Numbered from the stretch's first letter, positions 44,445-54,549 are shown. The stretch: 64,000 bases of DNA from Tardibacter chloracetimidivorans (GCF_001890385.1 NZ_CP018221.1:855501-919500), one strand, 5' to 3'. Translations and numbers: made by a program. Notes: generated by a model from the sequence alone, not told the origin.

Positions 44445-45812
44445 TTAGGCTTCTTCCAATCCTAAGGGTTCAGCCTTGCTGCACTTTCCCGGTTTGCCGG
44501 CCATCATGAAGCCCCGTTTGAACGAGCGATCGGCCCAGTAGAGGCAGATACTGGCTGCCAGCGAGGCGAGCGCGGAAAAAGCAAGCGCGCGCTGAAGGCC
44601 GGGACCGCTCCCGAGCGAGCCCTGAAACGCGTCGCTCAACATCCCGACAATCAGCGGAGCGATGCCCAAGCCGACCGAGCTCACGACCAAGCCAGAAAGC
44701 CCGGCACCGGTCGCGCGCATCGAGGGCGAAATGACTGTCTGCATGGCAGCGAGGACGGGGCCATAGCTGGCGCCGCACAGCGCGGAGGCGACCGAGAGAA
44801 AGATCAAGGCCATGGACGCCTGGGGCGCAAATATGGCGAGTTCGAACAATGGCAGCAAGGAGAGGGATAAAAGCACAGGCATCAGCGTCAGCCATCGCAG
44901 CGAGCGGCCCGCAAGGATGCTCGAAATATATCCTCCGCCGATCATGCCGCCGGCAGTCCCAAGGCCAAGGGCAAGTCCGAAATAGAGCCCCGAGGCCGAC
45001 TGGCTGAGACCGTGTACTCTCATCAGAAATGCTGGAAACCATCCGGCCAAACCGAACATGAGAAACGTGAGCATCGCGCCGCTCGCCACGAACAGCACAT
45101 AGGTTCGATTGCCGAGTAGCGTCAGGATCGACGCCGCCATCGACGTATATTCATATCGCGCGAACCCGTCGGAGTTGCCGCGAGGCGGATCCCTTACGGT
45201 GAAGAAAATCAACGCAGCCAAAGGAAATCCAGGCAAGGCCGCAATGATGAAGGCTGCCCGCCAGCCATGGATCTCACCGACATATCCTCCTAGCAGGGAT
45301 CCGGCCAAAATGCCGAAGAACGCGCCTGCCGTCACAATACCGATCGCGAGCGGACGTCGATGGGGCGCAAAATAGTCGGCGAGCATGGCGTTGGCCGTTG
45401 GAATGGCGCCCGATTCCCCGATCCCAACGCTCATGCGGGCAAGAAAGAATTGCCAGAAGCTAGACACCAGGCCGGTCGCCGCGGTCATCGCCGACCAGAT
45501 TACCACAGCGCCGGACATGATGATCCTGCGGTCATGAAGATCGGACACCCGAGCGATGAAAAGGCCGGCGGTCGCATAGATCAAAGCGAACGCGACACCG
45601 GATAGGAGGCCGATCTGGGTGTCGCTGAGCTTAAGGTCTGCCTTGATAGACTCGACGAGAACGCCGATGATCGACCGATCCATGTAATTGATGACGTTCA
45701 TCAGGAACAAGACGGAAACGACGTAGGCAAGATAGGAATTTGAGTAGGTGGCGCGGGTTGACGCGCTGACCGACGGGTGCGGCGGTAGGTCAGGCATCGG
45801 CAGGCACGACAT
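44445..45812 (-). CDS. Spinster-family MFS transporter
   Basis: About 455-aa permease with 12 predicted helices. The first helix region LFLMNVINYMDRSIIGVL and SDTQIGLLSG are typical of spinster-like MFS proteins common in sphingomonads. The start is uncertain: GTG 45818, ATG 45812 or ATG 45797; all lie inside the 3' end of the preceding gene, which implies coupling. It probably handles a pathway acid or intermediate. Confidence 0.88.
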   Translation of the reverse strand: MSCLPMPDLPPHPSVSASTRATYSNSYLAYVVSVLFLMNVINYMDRSIIGVLVESIKADLKLSDTQIGLLSGVAFALIYATAGLFIARVSDLHDRRIIMSGAVVIWSAMTAATGLVSSFWQFFLARMSVGIGESGAIPTANAMLADYFAPHRRPLAIGIVTAGAFFGILAGSLLGGYVGEIHGWRAAFIIAALPGFPLAALIFFTVRDPPRGNSDGFARYEYTSMAASILTLLGNRTYVLFVASGAMLTFLMFGLAGWFPAFLMRVHGLSQSASGLYFGLALGLGTAGGMIGGGYISSILAGRSLRWLTLMPVLLSLSLLPLFELAIFAPQASMALIFLSVASALCGASYGPVLAAMQTVISPSMRATGAGLSGLVVSSVGLGIAPLIVGMLSDAFQGSLGSGPGLQRALAFSALASLAASICLYWADRSFKRGFMMAGKPGKCSKAEPLGLEEA

Positions 45813-46797
45813 TTCCACGGATTGCCGGCAGCACCTGCGAGGCGAACAATTCTAGGCTGGACCATGAGAGCTCTTCCGGCATGCCGCAGAGCAACGGGTT
45901 GAAGATCATGGCCGCACCTCTCTCATCGAGGGCGGCAGCGAGGTCGACGCACTCCGCAGGAGTAACGACACGATAGACCCCGCTCGCCTTCAGCGCTGCC
46001 ACATCTTCCATAGCCGTGAACGGAACCGCGATGTCGTTTTCCGCGGCAAGGTTCGCATAAAAATTGGCTTCGTATAGTGCGTGCGGAGCTATCTGGCACC
46101 ACGCCCTCTCGGGATCCTCACTCACGAAGATGAATTGCGGCCCTGACACGCTGTCAATGATCGTGCCCGGTGCCTTGCCGAGTTGCGAACAAGCCTCCAG
46201 GTATATCGTGCGCAACTCTTCGGTCATCACAGACGGCACAAAGCCGTCTCCGAGCCGTGCCGCGCGACGCGCTGACGCTGCGACTGCTCCACCTACATAC
46301 AACGGTGGAGTAGGCCTTTGAATGGGCCGCGGCGTGACGTGGATCGCCCGGCCCTCGTAGGTGAACGCCTCACCTTCCAGCGCGTGCCGGAGCGCCTCAA
46401 TTTTGCTGTCCATGAGCGCCGCGCGTTGGCGAAGCGAGACCCCGAACATCGCAAACTCTGAAGGGACATAACCCAGCCCTAATATCAGCGCCGTGCGGCC
46501 GCCGCTGATAATATCCAGGACGGCGAGATCCTCGGCGATCCGGATCGGATCGTGGAGCGGCAGCAGCAGAAGCTGATAGAGGCGCATGCGCTTGGTGCGG
46601 GCAGCAAAGGCCGACGCAAACACCAAAGTGGAGGGGTTGTAGCCGTCGTCGATACCATGGTGTTCCGGGAGATGGACGACGTCAAAACCGAGGCTATCCG
46701 CCCACTGCGCCTGCTCCAGCGCGATGCGGCACAGATGCTCCGGCTTGGTTCCGAAGGCGGGGCTACGCATGTCGTAACGCAGCCAAATCTCTGGCAT
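45790..46797 (-). CDS. Luciferase-like monooxygenase (LLM class)
   Basis: 335-aa luciferase-superfamily protein: VVHLPEHHGIDDGYNPSTL, DIISGGRTALILGLGYVPSEF and PPLYVGGA. ATG 46797 follows GGAGAGGCGTG. It differs from the LLM at 32232. The 3' end overlaps the MFS start. A flavin-dependent ring or side-chain oxygenation, possibly Baeyer-Villiger type, is possible; flavin supply may come from the reductase at 31597. Confidence 0.88.
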   Translation of the reverse strand: MPEIWLRYDMRSPAFGTKPEHLCRIALEQAQWADSLGFDVVHLPEHHGIDDGYNPSTLVFASAFAARTKRMRLYQLLLLPLHDPIRIAEDLAVLDIISGGRTALILGLGYVPSEFAMFGVSLRQRAALMDSKIEALRHALEGEAFTYEGRAIHVTPRPIQRPTPPLYVGGAVAASARRAARLGDGFVPSVMTEELRTIYLEACSQLGKAPGTIIDSVSGPQFIFVSEDPERAWCQIAPHALYEANFYANLAAENDIAVPFTAMEDVAALKASGVYRVVTPAECVDLAAALDERGAAMIFNPLLCGMPEELSWSSLELFASQVLPAIRGNVVPADA

Positions 46798-46872
46798 CAC
46801 GCCTCTCCTATGGCTGTTCCGAGGCGCACCTCAACTGACGCGGCCGGTAGTGTTGCGTTCCTGTGAGACCGG

Positions 46873-47373
46873 TCAGGCTTGGCCGGCAATCTCGCTTTCC
46901 GCAGATCGCTCGAGCACCGCGTTTCCGCCGGCGATACGTTGGCGGATCACTTCGGACAGAGCCTGCAGACTCGTGGTGAGAAGGTTGAAGCGATGATCGA
47001 TGATCGCGTCAAACTCCTTCCTGGGAAGGGCGCAGTCGACCGAAAGATCACGTTCGACAAACGTACTGTTTGTAGCCGTGATCGCTGTAAGCCGAATGAA
47101 GCCTGTAACGTTGAACACTTCCGGATATTCGCTCAGCAAACGATAACTGAGCGTATGGGTTGTATCGTCGATACTGGTGATGGCTTCGTCAACTTCAATG
47201 CCGTTTTCCAACGTGACGCGTCGCACGCCGCCTACTGTGGTCCCATCGCCTTTAAGCATTTCCACAGCCGCGCCGCCTTCGATCCAATCGAGGTGACTTG
47301 CGAAATCGCGAACATGCTCCCAGACAAGCTGCACGGGCCACTCGAACACGGCGCTAGCTCTGATCGAAACCAT
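46873..47373 (-). CDS. SRPBCC/polyketide-cyclase-like protein
   Basis: 166-aa START/Bet v1-like (SRPBCC) protein: VFEWPVQLVWEHVRDFASHLDWI at the N-terminus and LSYRLL followed by a beta-strand with TNSTFVERDLSVDC. ATG 47373 after GGAAAGAGG. It may bind a hydrophobic pathway intermediate. Located between a crotonase and an LLM gene in the long operon. Confidence 0.85.
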   Translation of the reverse strand: MVSIRASAVFEWPVQLVWEHVRDFASHLDWIEGGAAVEMLKGDGTTVGGVRRVTLENGIEVDEAITSIDDTTHTLSYRLLSEYPEVFNVTGFIRLTAITATNSTFVERDLSVDCALPRKEFDAIIDHRFNLLTTSLQALSEVIRQRIAGGNAVLERSAESEIAGQA

Positions 47374-47473
47374 GTACCTCTTTCCTTGATGAGCCTTGCA
47401 CGAGCCGGCTTGCTGTAATTACCCAATTCAGTGGATCACTGTCGATGTCGCAGCAGGCTGCGATCAGCCGCCG

Positions 47474-48373
47474 CTAGGCATCCGCGGACTTCACCGGCTC
47501 ACTCCACGCGGCCTGCTTGCGGACGCCCTCGGACATGATCCCTGTGGGGTCGATAGGCAGACCGTAGAGGTCCTGATTATGCGCATGACTGAGCTGGTGG
47601 AGCGCAAAGCTTGTTTGCATCGCATTCTTCCGACCCTGCATATCCTGGGCAGCGTTCACGGCCTCTTTGACGAGCTTCAAGGCCATGCTCGGCTTCTTCG
47701 CGATCTTGCCCGCCAGAGCCAGCGTGAACTGCTCAAGTTCGGATCGAGGCACGACATGATTCACCATGCCGAGAAGCTGCGCCTCTTGGGCAGTGACGAA
47801 ATCGGACGTCAACAGCATCTCCTTGGCCTTCCTGATACCGAACTCCCAAGGATGGTTGAAAAATTCAGCACCGCAAACGCCCATCGCCACTGTGTTGTCG
47901 GCAAAGCTTGCATCATCGGCGGCGATGATGAGGTCACAGGGCCAGACGAGCATAAGTCCACCCGCGATCGCCTTGCCCTGTACCTGGGCGATCGTGATCT
48001 TGGGAAGATTGCGCCAGCGCTCGCAGAGGCCGATGAACATCTCCTGCTCGATCGCCATGCGGCCCTCGGCGCCCTTGCAGGTAAATCCGCACCAGGTGCC
48101 GATAGGTTCGAACGGGTCCATTTCGCCGACGAAGTCAGTGATCCGCAAATCGTGACCCGATGAAAAATGGGGCCCTTCCGCAGCCAGGATGATAACCTTC
48201 GTCTCGTCGTCCCGTGCCGCGAGATCGAAGGCATCATTCAGCTCGTAGAGCATTTCGGGCGTCTGCGCATTTCTGCTTTCCGGGCGGTTGAGGGTGATGC
48301 GCGCGATGTGCGGTTGGACGGTTTCATATCGGATCGTCTGAAATTCACCGTCACGATCTACGCGCTTGACCAT
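47474..48373 (-). CDS. Enoyl-CoA hydratase/isomerase family protein
   Basis: 299-aa crotonase: EGPHFSSGHDLRITDF and VQGKAIAGGLMLVWPCDLIIAADDA form the oxyanion hole. ATG 48373 with GGGAGAG. The region usually holding the catalytic Glu reads NTVAMGVCGAEFF. 38 nt after the amidohydrolase. It is not like the repeated crotonase and is probably a beta-oxidation-type enzyme. Confidence 0.9.
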   Translation of the reverse strand: MVKRVDRDGEFQTIRYETVQPHIARITLNRPESRNAQTPEMLYELNDAFDLAARDDETKVIILAAEGPHFSSGHDLRITDFVGEMDPFEPIGTWCGFTCKGAEGRMAIEQEMFIGLCERWRNLPKITIAQVQGKAIAGGLMLVWPCDLIIAADDASFADNTVAMGVCGAEFFNHPWEFGIRKAKEMLLTSDFVTAQEAQLLGMVNHVVPRSELEQFTLALAGKIAKKPSMALKLVKEAVNAAQDMQGRKNAMQTSFALHQLSHAHNQDLYGLPIDPTGIMSEGVRKQAAWSEPVKSADA

Positions 48374-48411
48374 CACCACTCTCCCAAATTCAACGACGCT
48401 TCTTCGGCTAC

Positions 48412-49626
48412 TCAGTCAGGCAACAGCACGCTGCCGTTCGTCACGAAAAACTTCTCGACGATTTCCGGTCCGAGGCGCTCGACCTTGTCATAGAAGGTAT
48501 GAAGCATATTACGCCCCCCTTCCACGTGCGGATAGTCGCTGGAGAAGCAGAGCACGTCTTCCAAGCCGTACCGCTCGATATAAGTGTCAACCGGCTCGAA
48601 CACATAAGGAGTGACGCGCAGATTGTTCTTCACATAGTGGGACGGAAGCTCGGGCAGGCGATAATTGTTGGGCGTCTTGAAAGCCTGCGAATTGACGTAC
48701 CACAGGTCAAGGGCTTCCATCATCGGTCCCACCCAGTGTGCGCCGACTTCGATTACGCCGATTTTCAGATCCGGATGCCGTTCAAACACGCCGCCGCTGA
48801 TCATCGTGCTGACGAAGTTCTGGAACGGCAGGTGGAGGATCGAGAGCGACCACGGATCGACGTTGAACTCGCCAAGGTTGCGGAAATTCTCGAACGCGGG
48901 CGCCTTGCCCCAATCGCGGGTCTCGAAGAACTGCCCTTCGCAACCGATATGCAGCACCAACGCACATTTGGCGTCGGTAAGCAGTTTCCAGAAGGGATCG
49001 AGATCCGGATGTGCCGGCGAGACGTTGCCGGGCAGATTGCCTGCCGGGATCTGAATGGCGCGAATGCCGCCGTCGATCAGCTTGCGCGCCCGCTCTACGA
49101 GACCAGCCGGCGTGTCGGCGTACAACGGCGCTACGGGACGCAGGCGATCGGAGATCTGGCCTACGCCGACGACCCAGTCGTGATATTTGTCAAGGAGGCG
49201 AGTGGCCAGACCCTGGCGGTCGTCCTTGATCGAACTCAGAAATTCAGTGTCTTTGGGATTCATCATCATCATGAGCGAGAAAATGCCGACATAGCTGGAG
49301 AAAATCAGCTGTTTGCCAACACCCATCGCGTTCATCACTTCAATGCGGCGGCCAGCGTCACGCGCGCCAGGTGCCCGGCACCCCTTGCGGGTCGTGATAT
49401 CCTCACCGATCGGAGCGATGTCGCCCGGATAATCCGGAACGTTGGGAGAATTCTTGTCGTTCTCGTCCGTTTCGGCCTTTTCGCTCCATGCGTCGAACAT
49501 CGGCTTGACGATGGGACCGTACACGGCCTCCCATTCCTGGAGCGGGATCATCTCGTGACTGTCGAGATCCATGATCCGACCCTCATATTTCTTCAGAGGT
49601 TCGGGAAGTGCCACTGCTACGTTCAT
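48412..49626 (-). CDS. Amidohydrolase family protein (AMDH/ACMSD-like)
   Basis: 404-aa metal-dependent hydrolase or decarboxylase. N-terminal MDLDSHEM, VLHIGC in the barrel, ERHPDLKIGVIEVGAHWVG, and FSSDYPHVEGG with the C-terminal metal Asp. ATG 49626 with AAGGAG. Relatives include decarboxylases and ring hydrolases of aromatic pathways. It belongs to the nine-gene operon and is unlike the amidohydrolase at 692. Confidence 0.9.
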   Translation of the reverse strand: MNVAVALPEPLKKYEGRIMDLDSHEMIPLQEWEAVYGPIVKPMFDAWSEKAETDENDKNSPNVPDYPGDIAPIGEDITTRKGCRAPGARDAGRRIEVMNAMGVGKQLIFSSYVGIFSLMMMMNPKDTEFLSSIKDDRQGLATRLLDKYHDWVVGVGQISDRLRPVAPLYADTPAGLVERARKLIDGGIRAIQIPAGNLPGNVSPAHPDLDPFWKLLTDAKCALVLHIGCEGQFFETRDWGKAPAFENFRNLGEFNVDPWSLSILHLPFQNFVSTMISGGVFERHPDLKIGVIEVGAHWVGPMMEALDLWYVNSQAFKTPNNYRLPELPSHYVKNNLRVTPYVFEPVDTYIERYGLEDVLCFSSDYPHVEGGRNMLHTFYDKVERLGPEIVEKFFVTNGSVLLPD

Positions 49627-49779
49627 TTCATCTTCTCCTTCGGTCGCTCATCCTCTCGGCGCATTATCTGACAGGATGGCTCTCCATACTATCCGGTATG
49701 TTTCGCGATCGGGCGCCGACCAGTAGCCGATCGAGAAATACTGCAGCTCTCTCCAGCTGCGGTGATTGGACGGTCCGGC

Positions 49780-51411
49780 TCATGATGAAACCGCCTCGGC
49801 GGCCCGCGCCAGCTCCGCTTCCTTCAGCACCCGGCGCATAATCTTGCCGGTCGAGGTGGTCGGCATTTCCTCCACGAATGCGATCTGGCGCGGCACTTCG
49901 TGCCTAGCAAGTCGATCCCGCACGAAGGTCTTGATCTCCTCGGCAAGCATTTCCGTCCCTTCGACGCCAGGCTTGAGAAGGATAAAGGCCTTGATGGCCT
50001 CAGTCCGGACAGGGTCGGGAACGCCGATCACCGCGGCCAGTGCGACAGCCGGATGCTTGCGCAGCGACTCCTCGATCTCCCCCGGTCCGATGCGATAGCC
50101 AGAAGAGGTGATCACATCATCCGAGCGTCCGACCAGCCAGAAATAACCATCTTCGTCCTGAGAGGCCAAATCACCCGTCAGCAGCCACTCGCCTGCATAT
50201 TTGCGCTGCGTGGCTTCGGGGTTGCGCCAATACTCAAGCATCATGACGGGATGCCCGCTCCGCACGCCAATCTGCCCGACCGCGCCGGAAGGCAGGACGG
50301 CACCCGACTCATCCACGATCGCCACATCGTAAGTCGGTGCGGCCATTCCAAGGGCGCCCGGCCGGAATGGAATGATCTCGCTATTGTTCATGATGCAGAG
50401 GTTGCATTCGGTCTGACCGAACGCTTCGCTCAGCCTGGCTCCGAGTTCCTGCTCGACCCATTGATACAGTTCTGCCCCGACGGGTTCGGCCCCCGACAAC
50501 ACGGTATGCAGCGCGAGAGGATATCTATCTCGCTCGGCTTTAGGTATGGCGCGCATCATACGAAGCATGGTCGGCACCAGCGTGACGATTTCGATCTTGT
50601 GCTCCGAGAGGAAGCGGAAGGTGTCGATTGCGTCGAACCCCGCTCGGGTGCGCGCAGCGACGATGCGCCGGGCGTGCAGCCCCGTCATGAATATAGTCAA
50701 CCCGGCCAGCCATGCCCAGTCAGCCGGCGAATATTGCACGCCCCCTTCTCCCGGATATCCCATGGAGAAGTCCGTCGACGGGATATGGCCGAGCATCGCG
50801 CGGTGCGCAGCGAGGACTCCCTTCGGATCTCCACTGGTGCCGGATGTATAGTTTAGAAATGCCGGCTCGTCGCTTCGGGTGCGCAATGTCTCGAACTGCG
50901 TGGAATTTTCCGCGATGGCACGCCGGATATCCAGAGCTCCTGGTTCCTCGCCATCGACCAGCATGATCGGCACCTGCGAGCCGGTGCTGCGAATGGTGGC
51001 GAGCCTGGATTTGTCGGTAACGATCAGCGACACGTCGGCACTGCGAAACCGGAAATCCAGGGCGTCCGATCCAAAGAGGGCAGACATCGGACATGATATC
51101 AGGCCCATCTTCCAGCACGCGATATGCACCACGGGAACGACAGCATCGATCGGAAGCACGATCGCTACACGATCGCCCTTTTTCAGGCCGAGTTGGACAA
51201 AAGCGTTGGCCAGGGCGTTGGCCCGGTCGCGAAGCTGAGCGAACGTGACTTTTTCGATGCCCTCGTCATGCTCTACAAAGTAGGCAAGCCTGTCGGGCGA
51301 GGCCTCGGCATGCCGATCGCAAACACTCTCTGCGATGTTGTAGAACTCGGGAATTTCGAGCTTCTGCGTACGACGATATTCGACGTAGCGCGACAAATCA
51401 GTGGCGGTCAT
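49780..51411 (-). CDS. AMP-dependent acyl-CoA ligase
   Basis: 543-aa ANL ligase: NYTSGTSGDPKGVLAAHRAML, AFGQTECNL, LTGDLASQDEDGYFWLVGRSDD and the Lys motif TTSTGKIMRR. ATG 51411 is preferred because GGGAGGGG precedes it; an alternative ATG is at 51447. In domain pattern it is closest to the ligase at 3728. In the pathway it may activate the acid formed by ring cleavage. Confidence 0.9.
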   Translation of the reverse strand: MTATDLSRYVEYRRTQKLEIPEFYNIAESVCDRHAEASPDRLAYFVEHDEGIEKVTFAQLRDRANALANAFVQLGLKKGDRVAIVLPIDAVVPVVHIACWKMGLISCPMSALFGSDALDFRFRSADVSLIVTDKSRLATIRSTGSQVPIMLVDGEEPGALDIRRAIAENSTQFETLRTRSDEPAFLNYTSGTSGDPKGVLAAHRAMLGHIPSTDFSMGYPGEGGVQYSPADWAWLAGLTIFMTGLHARRIVAARTRAGFDAIDTFRFLSEHKIEIVTLVPTMLRMMRAIPKAERDRYPLALHTVLSGAEPVGAELYQWVEQELGARLSEAFGQTECNLCIMNNSEIIPFRPGALGMAAPTYDVAIVDESGAVLPSGAVGQIGVRSGHPVMMLEYWRNPEATQRKYAGEWLLTGDLASQDEDGYFWLVGRSDDVITSSGYRIGPGEIEESLRKHPAVALAAVIGVPDPVRTEAIKAFILLKPGVEGTEMLAEEIKTFVRDRLARHEVPRQIAFVEEMPTTSTGKIMRRVLKEAELARAAEAVSS

Positions 51412-51530
51412 GGGCGCGCCCCTCCCCTTCCCGATCTGCCCTGGCATGGCGCTTCACCAAGCACCTCGGAGGGCAGCTGGTCGAAGCCCGGGTGATGCAG
51501 CTCCTGCCTGCTGATCGGTTAAAAGCCATA

Positions 51531-52310
51531 TCAGTTCAACGTCATTCCACCGTCGACGCTCAGAACGACGCCGGTTATATAGCTTGCCGACGTTGAACAG
51601 AGCCAGACCGCGGCCTCAGCCATTTCGTTTGGTGCCGCGAGGCGGTCGATTGGGACCATCTGATGCGCGGTTTTCAAGTCCCAGTCCACTTCCGCCGCTT
51701 TTTTCTCGAGCATGGGCGTCAGGGTGATGCCTGGGCAAATCATGTTTACGCGGATGTTCTGGGCCGCATATTCGATTGCCGCGGTTCGGGTCAGCCCGAC
51801 CAATCCGTGCTTCGAGGCGGCATAAGCCGAAAGCTTTGGAGCCCCCTTGATCGAGTTGACGGAACCGGTGTTGACGATGGCTCCTCCCCCGCCGGCGAGC
51901 AGGGCAGGAATTTGGTGCTTCATGCAGAGCCAGGTTCCGGTCAGGTTGACCGCCATCACCTGGTTCCAGACGTCGAAAGGACAATCGGCCGTCAACCCCG
52001 TATCCGGTGAGATGCCGGCATTGTTGTGCGCGGCGTCAAGGCGCCCGTACCGGGAGAGGGTTTCGGCCACCATCTCCTTGACCGCATTTTCGTCCGACAC
52101 GTTGCTGGCTATGAAGAAAGCTTCGCCGCCTGCTGCCTTAATGTTCTCGACGACGCGCTCCCCCCCAGCGACATCGAGATCCACCACCGCAACTTTGGCG
52201 CCCGCCCTGGCGAAAGCCTCAGCCGACGCCTGCCCGATTCCGCTGCCGGCGCCAGTAACGAGAGCCACCTTGCCGGTCCACTCCACGCCTCGCTGCCCGT
52301 CTCCACCCAT
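51531..52310 (-). CDS. SDR family oxidoreductase
   Basis: About 259-aa SDR: TGAGSGIGQASAEA, NNAGISPDTG, NTGSVNSIKG...YAASKHG and the ITGVVLSVDGG end. The start is ATG 52310 or GTG 52322. It is the second gene after the TauD-type gene (97 nt gap) and precedes the CoA ligase. Confidence 0.9.
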   Translation of the reverse strand: MGGDGQRGVEWTGKVALVTGAGSGIGQASAEAFARAGAKVAVVDLDVAGGERVVENIKAAGGEAFFIASNVSDENAVKEMVAETLSRYGRLDAAHNNAGISPDTGLTADCPFDVWNQVMAVNLTGTWLCMKHQIPALLAGGGGAIVNTGSVNSIKGAPKLSAYAASKHGLVGLTRTAAIEYAAQNIRVNMICPGITLTPMLEKKAAEVDWDLKTAHQMVPIDRLAAPNEMAEAAVWLCSTSASYITGVVLSVDGGMTLN

Positions 52311-52407
52311 CTTGGAACTCACTCGTCATCCCCGAAACACTAAAAGTCATTGAAGCGAATAGCCGAACCGCGATTGCACCGCACCTCGTGGTGAATGGAG
52401 CCTCCAG

Positions 52408-53283
52408 CTACTTACGCATATGTTCGGGCAAGCGATCGTTCGGAATGGGCGCGTCGTACATCTCGGACGTCGCATTCGTGATGCAGACGCGTTGGAGCGT
52501 CCTTGTCTTGCCGGGGACCAGTCCACCGCGGGCATGATGATAGGCATGGTTGGACCAGACGAGGAAATCGCCGTTCCGCCAACGGTGCTCGTAGATGTTG
52601 TTGGGATCGTAGAGGACCGCCCGGAATTCGGCGAGCAGCGCTTCACTCTCGTCGTCGCCGATGCCCGCGTCGTTCTCGTCGAGGACAAGAGCCGTATTCT
52701 GCTCGGTCGCGAAGAGCACCTCCCGACCCGTGATCGGATCGTTGAAAATGAGGGGATGCGCTTGTCGAGGCGCATAGTCCGGATAATCGGCGAGCCGCTG
52801 CCGGCCGGTCAGCCCTTCTTCGCTGGCCGAGAAGAGATTGAGGCCGCGAAGCTTGGAGATCCGCTCGCGGGTAGCAGGAGAAAGACGCTTCAAGGCCGCG
52901 GCTGCGTCGGCGAAGCGCGTCCAGGTCTCTTCATAAGGGACCTCGATGGCGTGAAGCGAGATACCCAGTCCCGGCTCGGGGGTGTAGAGCCAGTCAAGGT
53001 GGAACGAGACCTCGGAATCGCCGAGGATCCCGTCCTTGCGCGTGTTCGACACATAACCGATCGTGCGGAAGTCGTCGAGCACCGGACCGAGCCGCGCGAG
53101 CACGCGGCGCTGCTGCTCCTGCGTGAGATCCTGATTTCGAAACAAGAGGAAGCCGTAATGATCGAAGAGTTTCTTCACTTCGTCGTCATGCTCCGGGGTA
53201 CGGAGATCGGCGTCGACCTCCACACCGAAGGGCTTAAGATCCGTTACGCGAACGGACGTCTCGACTTTCAACGAAGCAGCCAT
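52408..53283 (-). CDS. TauD/TfdA-type alpha-ketoglutarate-dependent dioxygenase
   Basis: 291-aa non-haem Fe(II) oxygenase: the HxD motif is FHLDWLY, the distal His and the Arg that binds oxoglutarate are in NHAYHHARGG. ATG 53283 has GGAG 8 nt upstream (an alternative ATG is 53298). First gene of a nine-gene unit down to 43849. Dyad G with an ideal -10 lies about 95 bp upstream. Substrate unknown; the family includes herbicide and sulfonate oxygenases. Confidence 0.9.
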   Translation of the reverse strand: MAASLKVETSVRVTDLKPFGVEVDADLRTPEHDDEVKKLFDHYGFLLFRNQDLTQEQQRRVLARLGPVLDDFRTIGYVSNTRKDGILGDSEVSFHLDWLYTPEPGLGISLHAIEVPYEETWTRFADAAAALKRLSPATRERISKLRGLNLFSASEEGLTGRQRLADYPDYAPRQAHPLIFNDPITGREVLFATEQNTALVLDENDAGIGDDESEALLAEFRAVLYDPNNIYEHRWRNGDFLVWSNHAYHHARGGLVPGKTRTLQRVCITNATSEMYDAPIPNDRLPEHMRK

Positions 53284-53377
53284 ATTCCCAAGCTCCATAA
53301 ACAGTGCATTTGCGCCGACAGGGATCGATGCGGCGGCATGTTCCTACCCTATATACGCCGCGGCCCACCGGCGAGAT

Positions 53378-53395
53378 GTCCCCGCTGCGCGGGAC
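53378..53395 (-). promoter_or_regulatory. 18-bp dyad site G, upstream of TauD-type gene
   Basis: Perfect arms: GTCCC-GCGCAGCG-GGGAC, then AT, 22 bp, then TATATA (53350-53355), a good -10. About 95 bp from the start codon. Confidence 0.7.
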
Positions 53396-53440
53396 CGGTT
53401 CGATGGCGGATCCAGTTCGACGATCCGCCCGACCGAGCTC

Positions 53441-54484
53441 TCACAACGTGGACATATCGATCACAAAGCGTTTGTGGGTCGTGTTCGCCCTCAGCTGATC
53501 GAGCGCATCGTTCAGCTCGCTCACCGGGATCAGTTCGATATCCGAGGCGATCGCCTTCTCAGCGCAAAAATCGAGCATCTCCTGGGTCTCGGCGACACCG
53601 CCGATAAAGGTTCCGCTCACCGAACGCCGTCCGCTTGCCAGGATGAAGGCGTGCACCGGCGGAACGATGGGGTCGAGAGCCCCGACCACCACCAACTGGC
53701 CGCCCCGGGTCAAGGTGTTTAGATACGGGTTGAGGTCATGCGCCTGAGACGCGGTATCTAGGATCAGGTCCAGCCGTCCGCGAACCGTCTTCATCTGCGC
53801 TCGATCTGTGGAGACGATCACCTCCGAGGCACCCAGCGCCCGCGCCGCGTCAGCCTTTCCGGGCGACGTGGTGAAAACGGTGACCTCCGCTCCCAGAGCG
53901 ACGCCAAATTTGATCGCCATAGAGCCCAGGCCGCCGACGCCGACTATTCCAAGCTTGGTGCCGGGTCCGACGTTTGTGCGACGAAGCGGCGAATAGGTGG
54001 TGATGCCCGCGCACAGCAGCGGCGCAACCGATGCCGGATCAAGCTCGGCCGGAACGCGGACGACGAAACGCTCTGACACGACAATGGTTTGCGAATAGCC
54101 GCCGAGGGTATTGCTTCCGTCGATCCGATCCTTGCCATTGTATGTCATGGTCGGCCCGCGTTCGCAGAAGTTCTCTTCGTCGGAGGTGCACGGCTGGCAT
54201 GTACCGCACGAGTCCACCATGCACCCAACCGCGACAAACTGGCCCGGCTTGAAAGTGTCCACCCCCTCGCCGACCGCTTCGACCTCGCCGACGATCTCGT
54301 GGCCTGGAACCAAGGGAAAAACGGTGTTGTTGAAATGATTGTCGATATGGTGAACGTCAGAATAGCAAACGCCGCAGAATCGGATGCGGATGCGGACATC
54401 GTCGGGTCGCAGCGGCCGTCGCTCGATCTCGATAGACGACAGGGTTCCTCCGGTCTCATAGGCGGCATAGCCCAAAACACTCAT
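53441..54484 (-). CDS. Zinc-dependent alcohol dehydrogenase (CAD/YahK-like)
   Basis: 347-aa medium-chain dehydrogenase. Catalytic zinc motif CGVCYSDVHH and GHEIVGEV, structural zinc Cys set CGTCQPCTSDEENFC, and cofactor motif GVGGLGSMAIKFG. It resembles cinnamyl-alcohol dehydrogenase type NADP enzymes. ATG 54484 has AGGAG at 9 nt. It is located between a TonB terminator and the TauD promoter. Interconverts an alcohol and aldehyde. Confidence 0.92.
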   Translation of the reverse strand: MSVLGYAAYETGGTLSSIEIERRPLRPDDVRIRIRFCGVCYSDVHHIDNHFNNTVFPLVPGHEIVGEVEAVGEGVDTFKPGQFVAVGCMVDSCGTCQPCTSDEENFCERGPTMTYNGKDRIDGSNTLGGYSQTIVVSERFVVRVPAELDPASVAPLLCAGITTYSPLRRTNVGPGTKLGIVGVGGLGSMAIKFGVALGAEVTVFTTSPGKADAARALGASEVIVSTDRAQMKTVRGRLDLILDTASQAHDLNPYLNTLTRGGQLVVVGALDPIVPPVHAFILASGRRSVSGTFIGGVAETQEMLDFCAEKAIASDIELIPVSELNDALDQLRANTTHKRFVIDMSTL

Positions 54485-54549
54485 GTTCACTTGCTCCTAT
54501 CGTACTATCATGGGACGGCCCACGGCCGCATACCTCGCCTGGTCAGATT

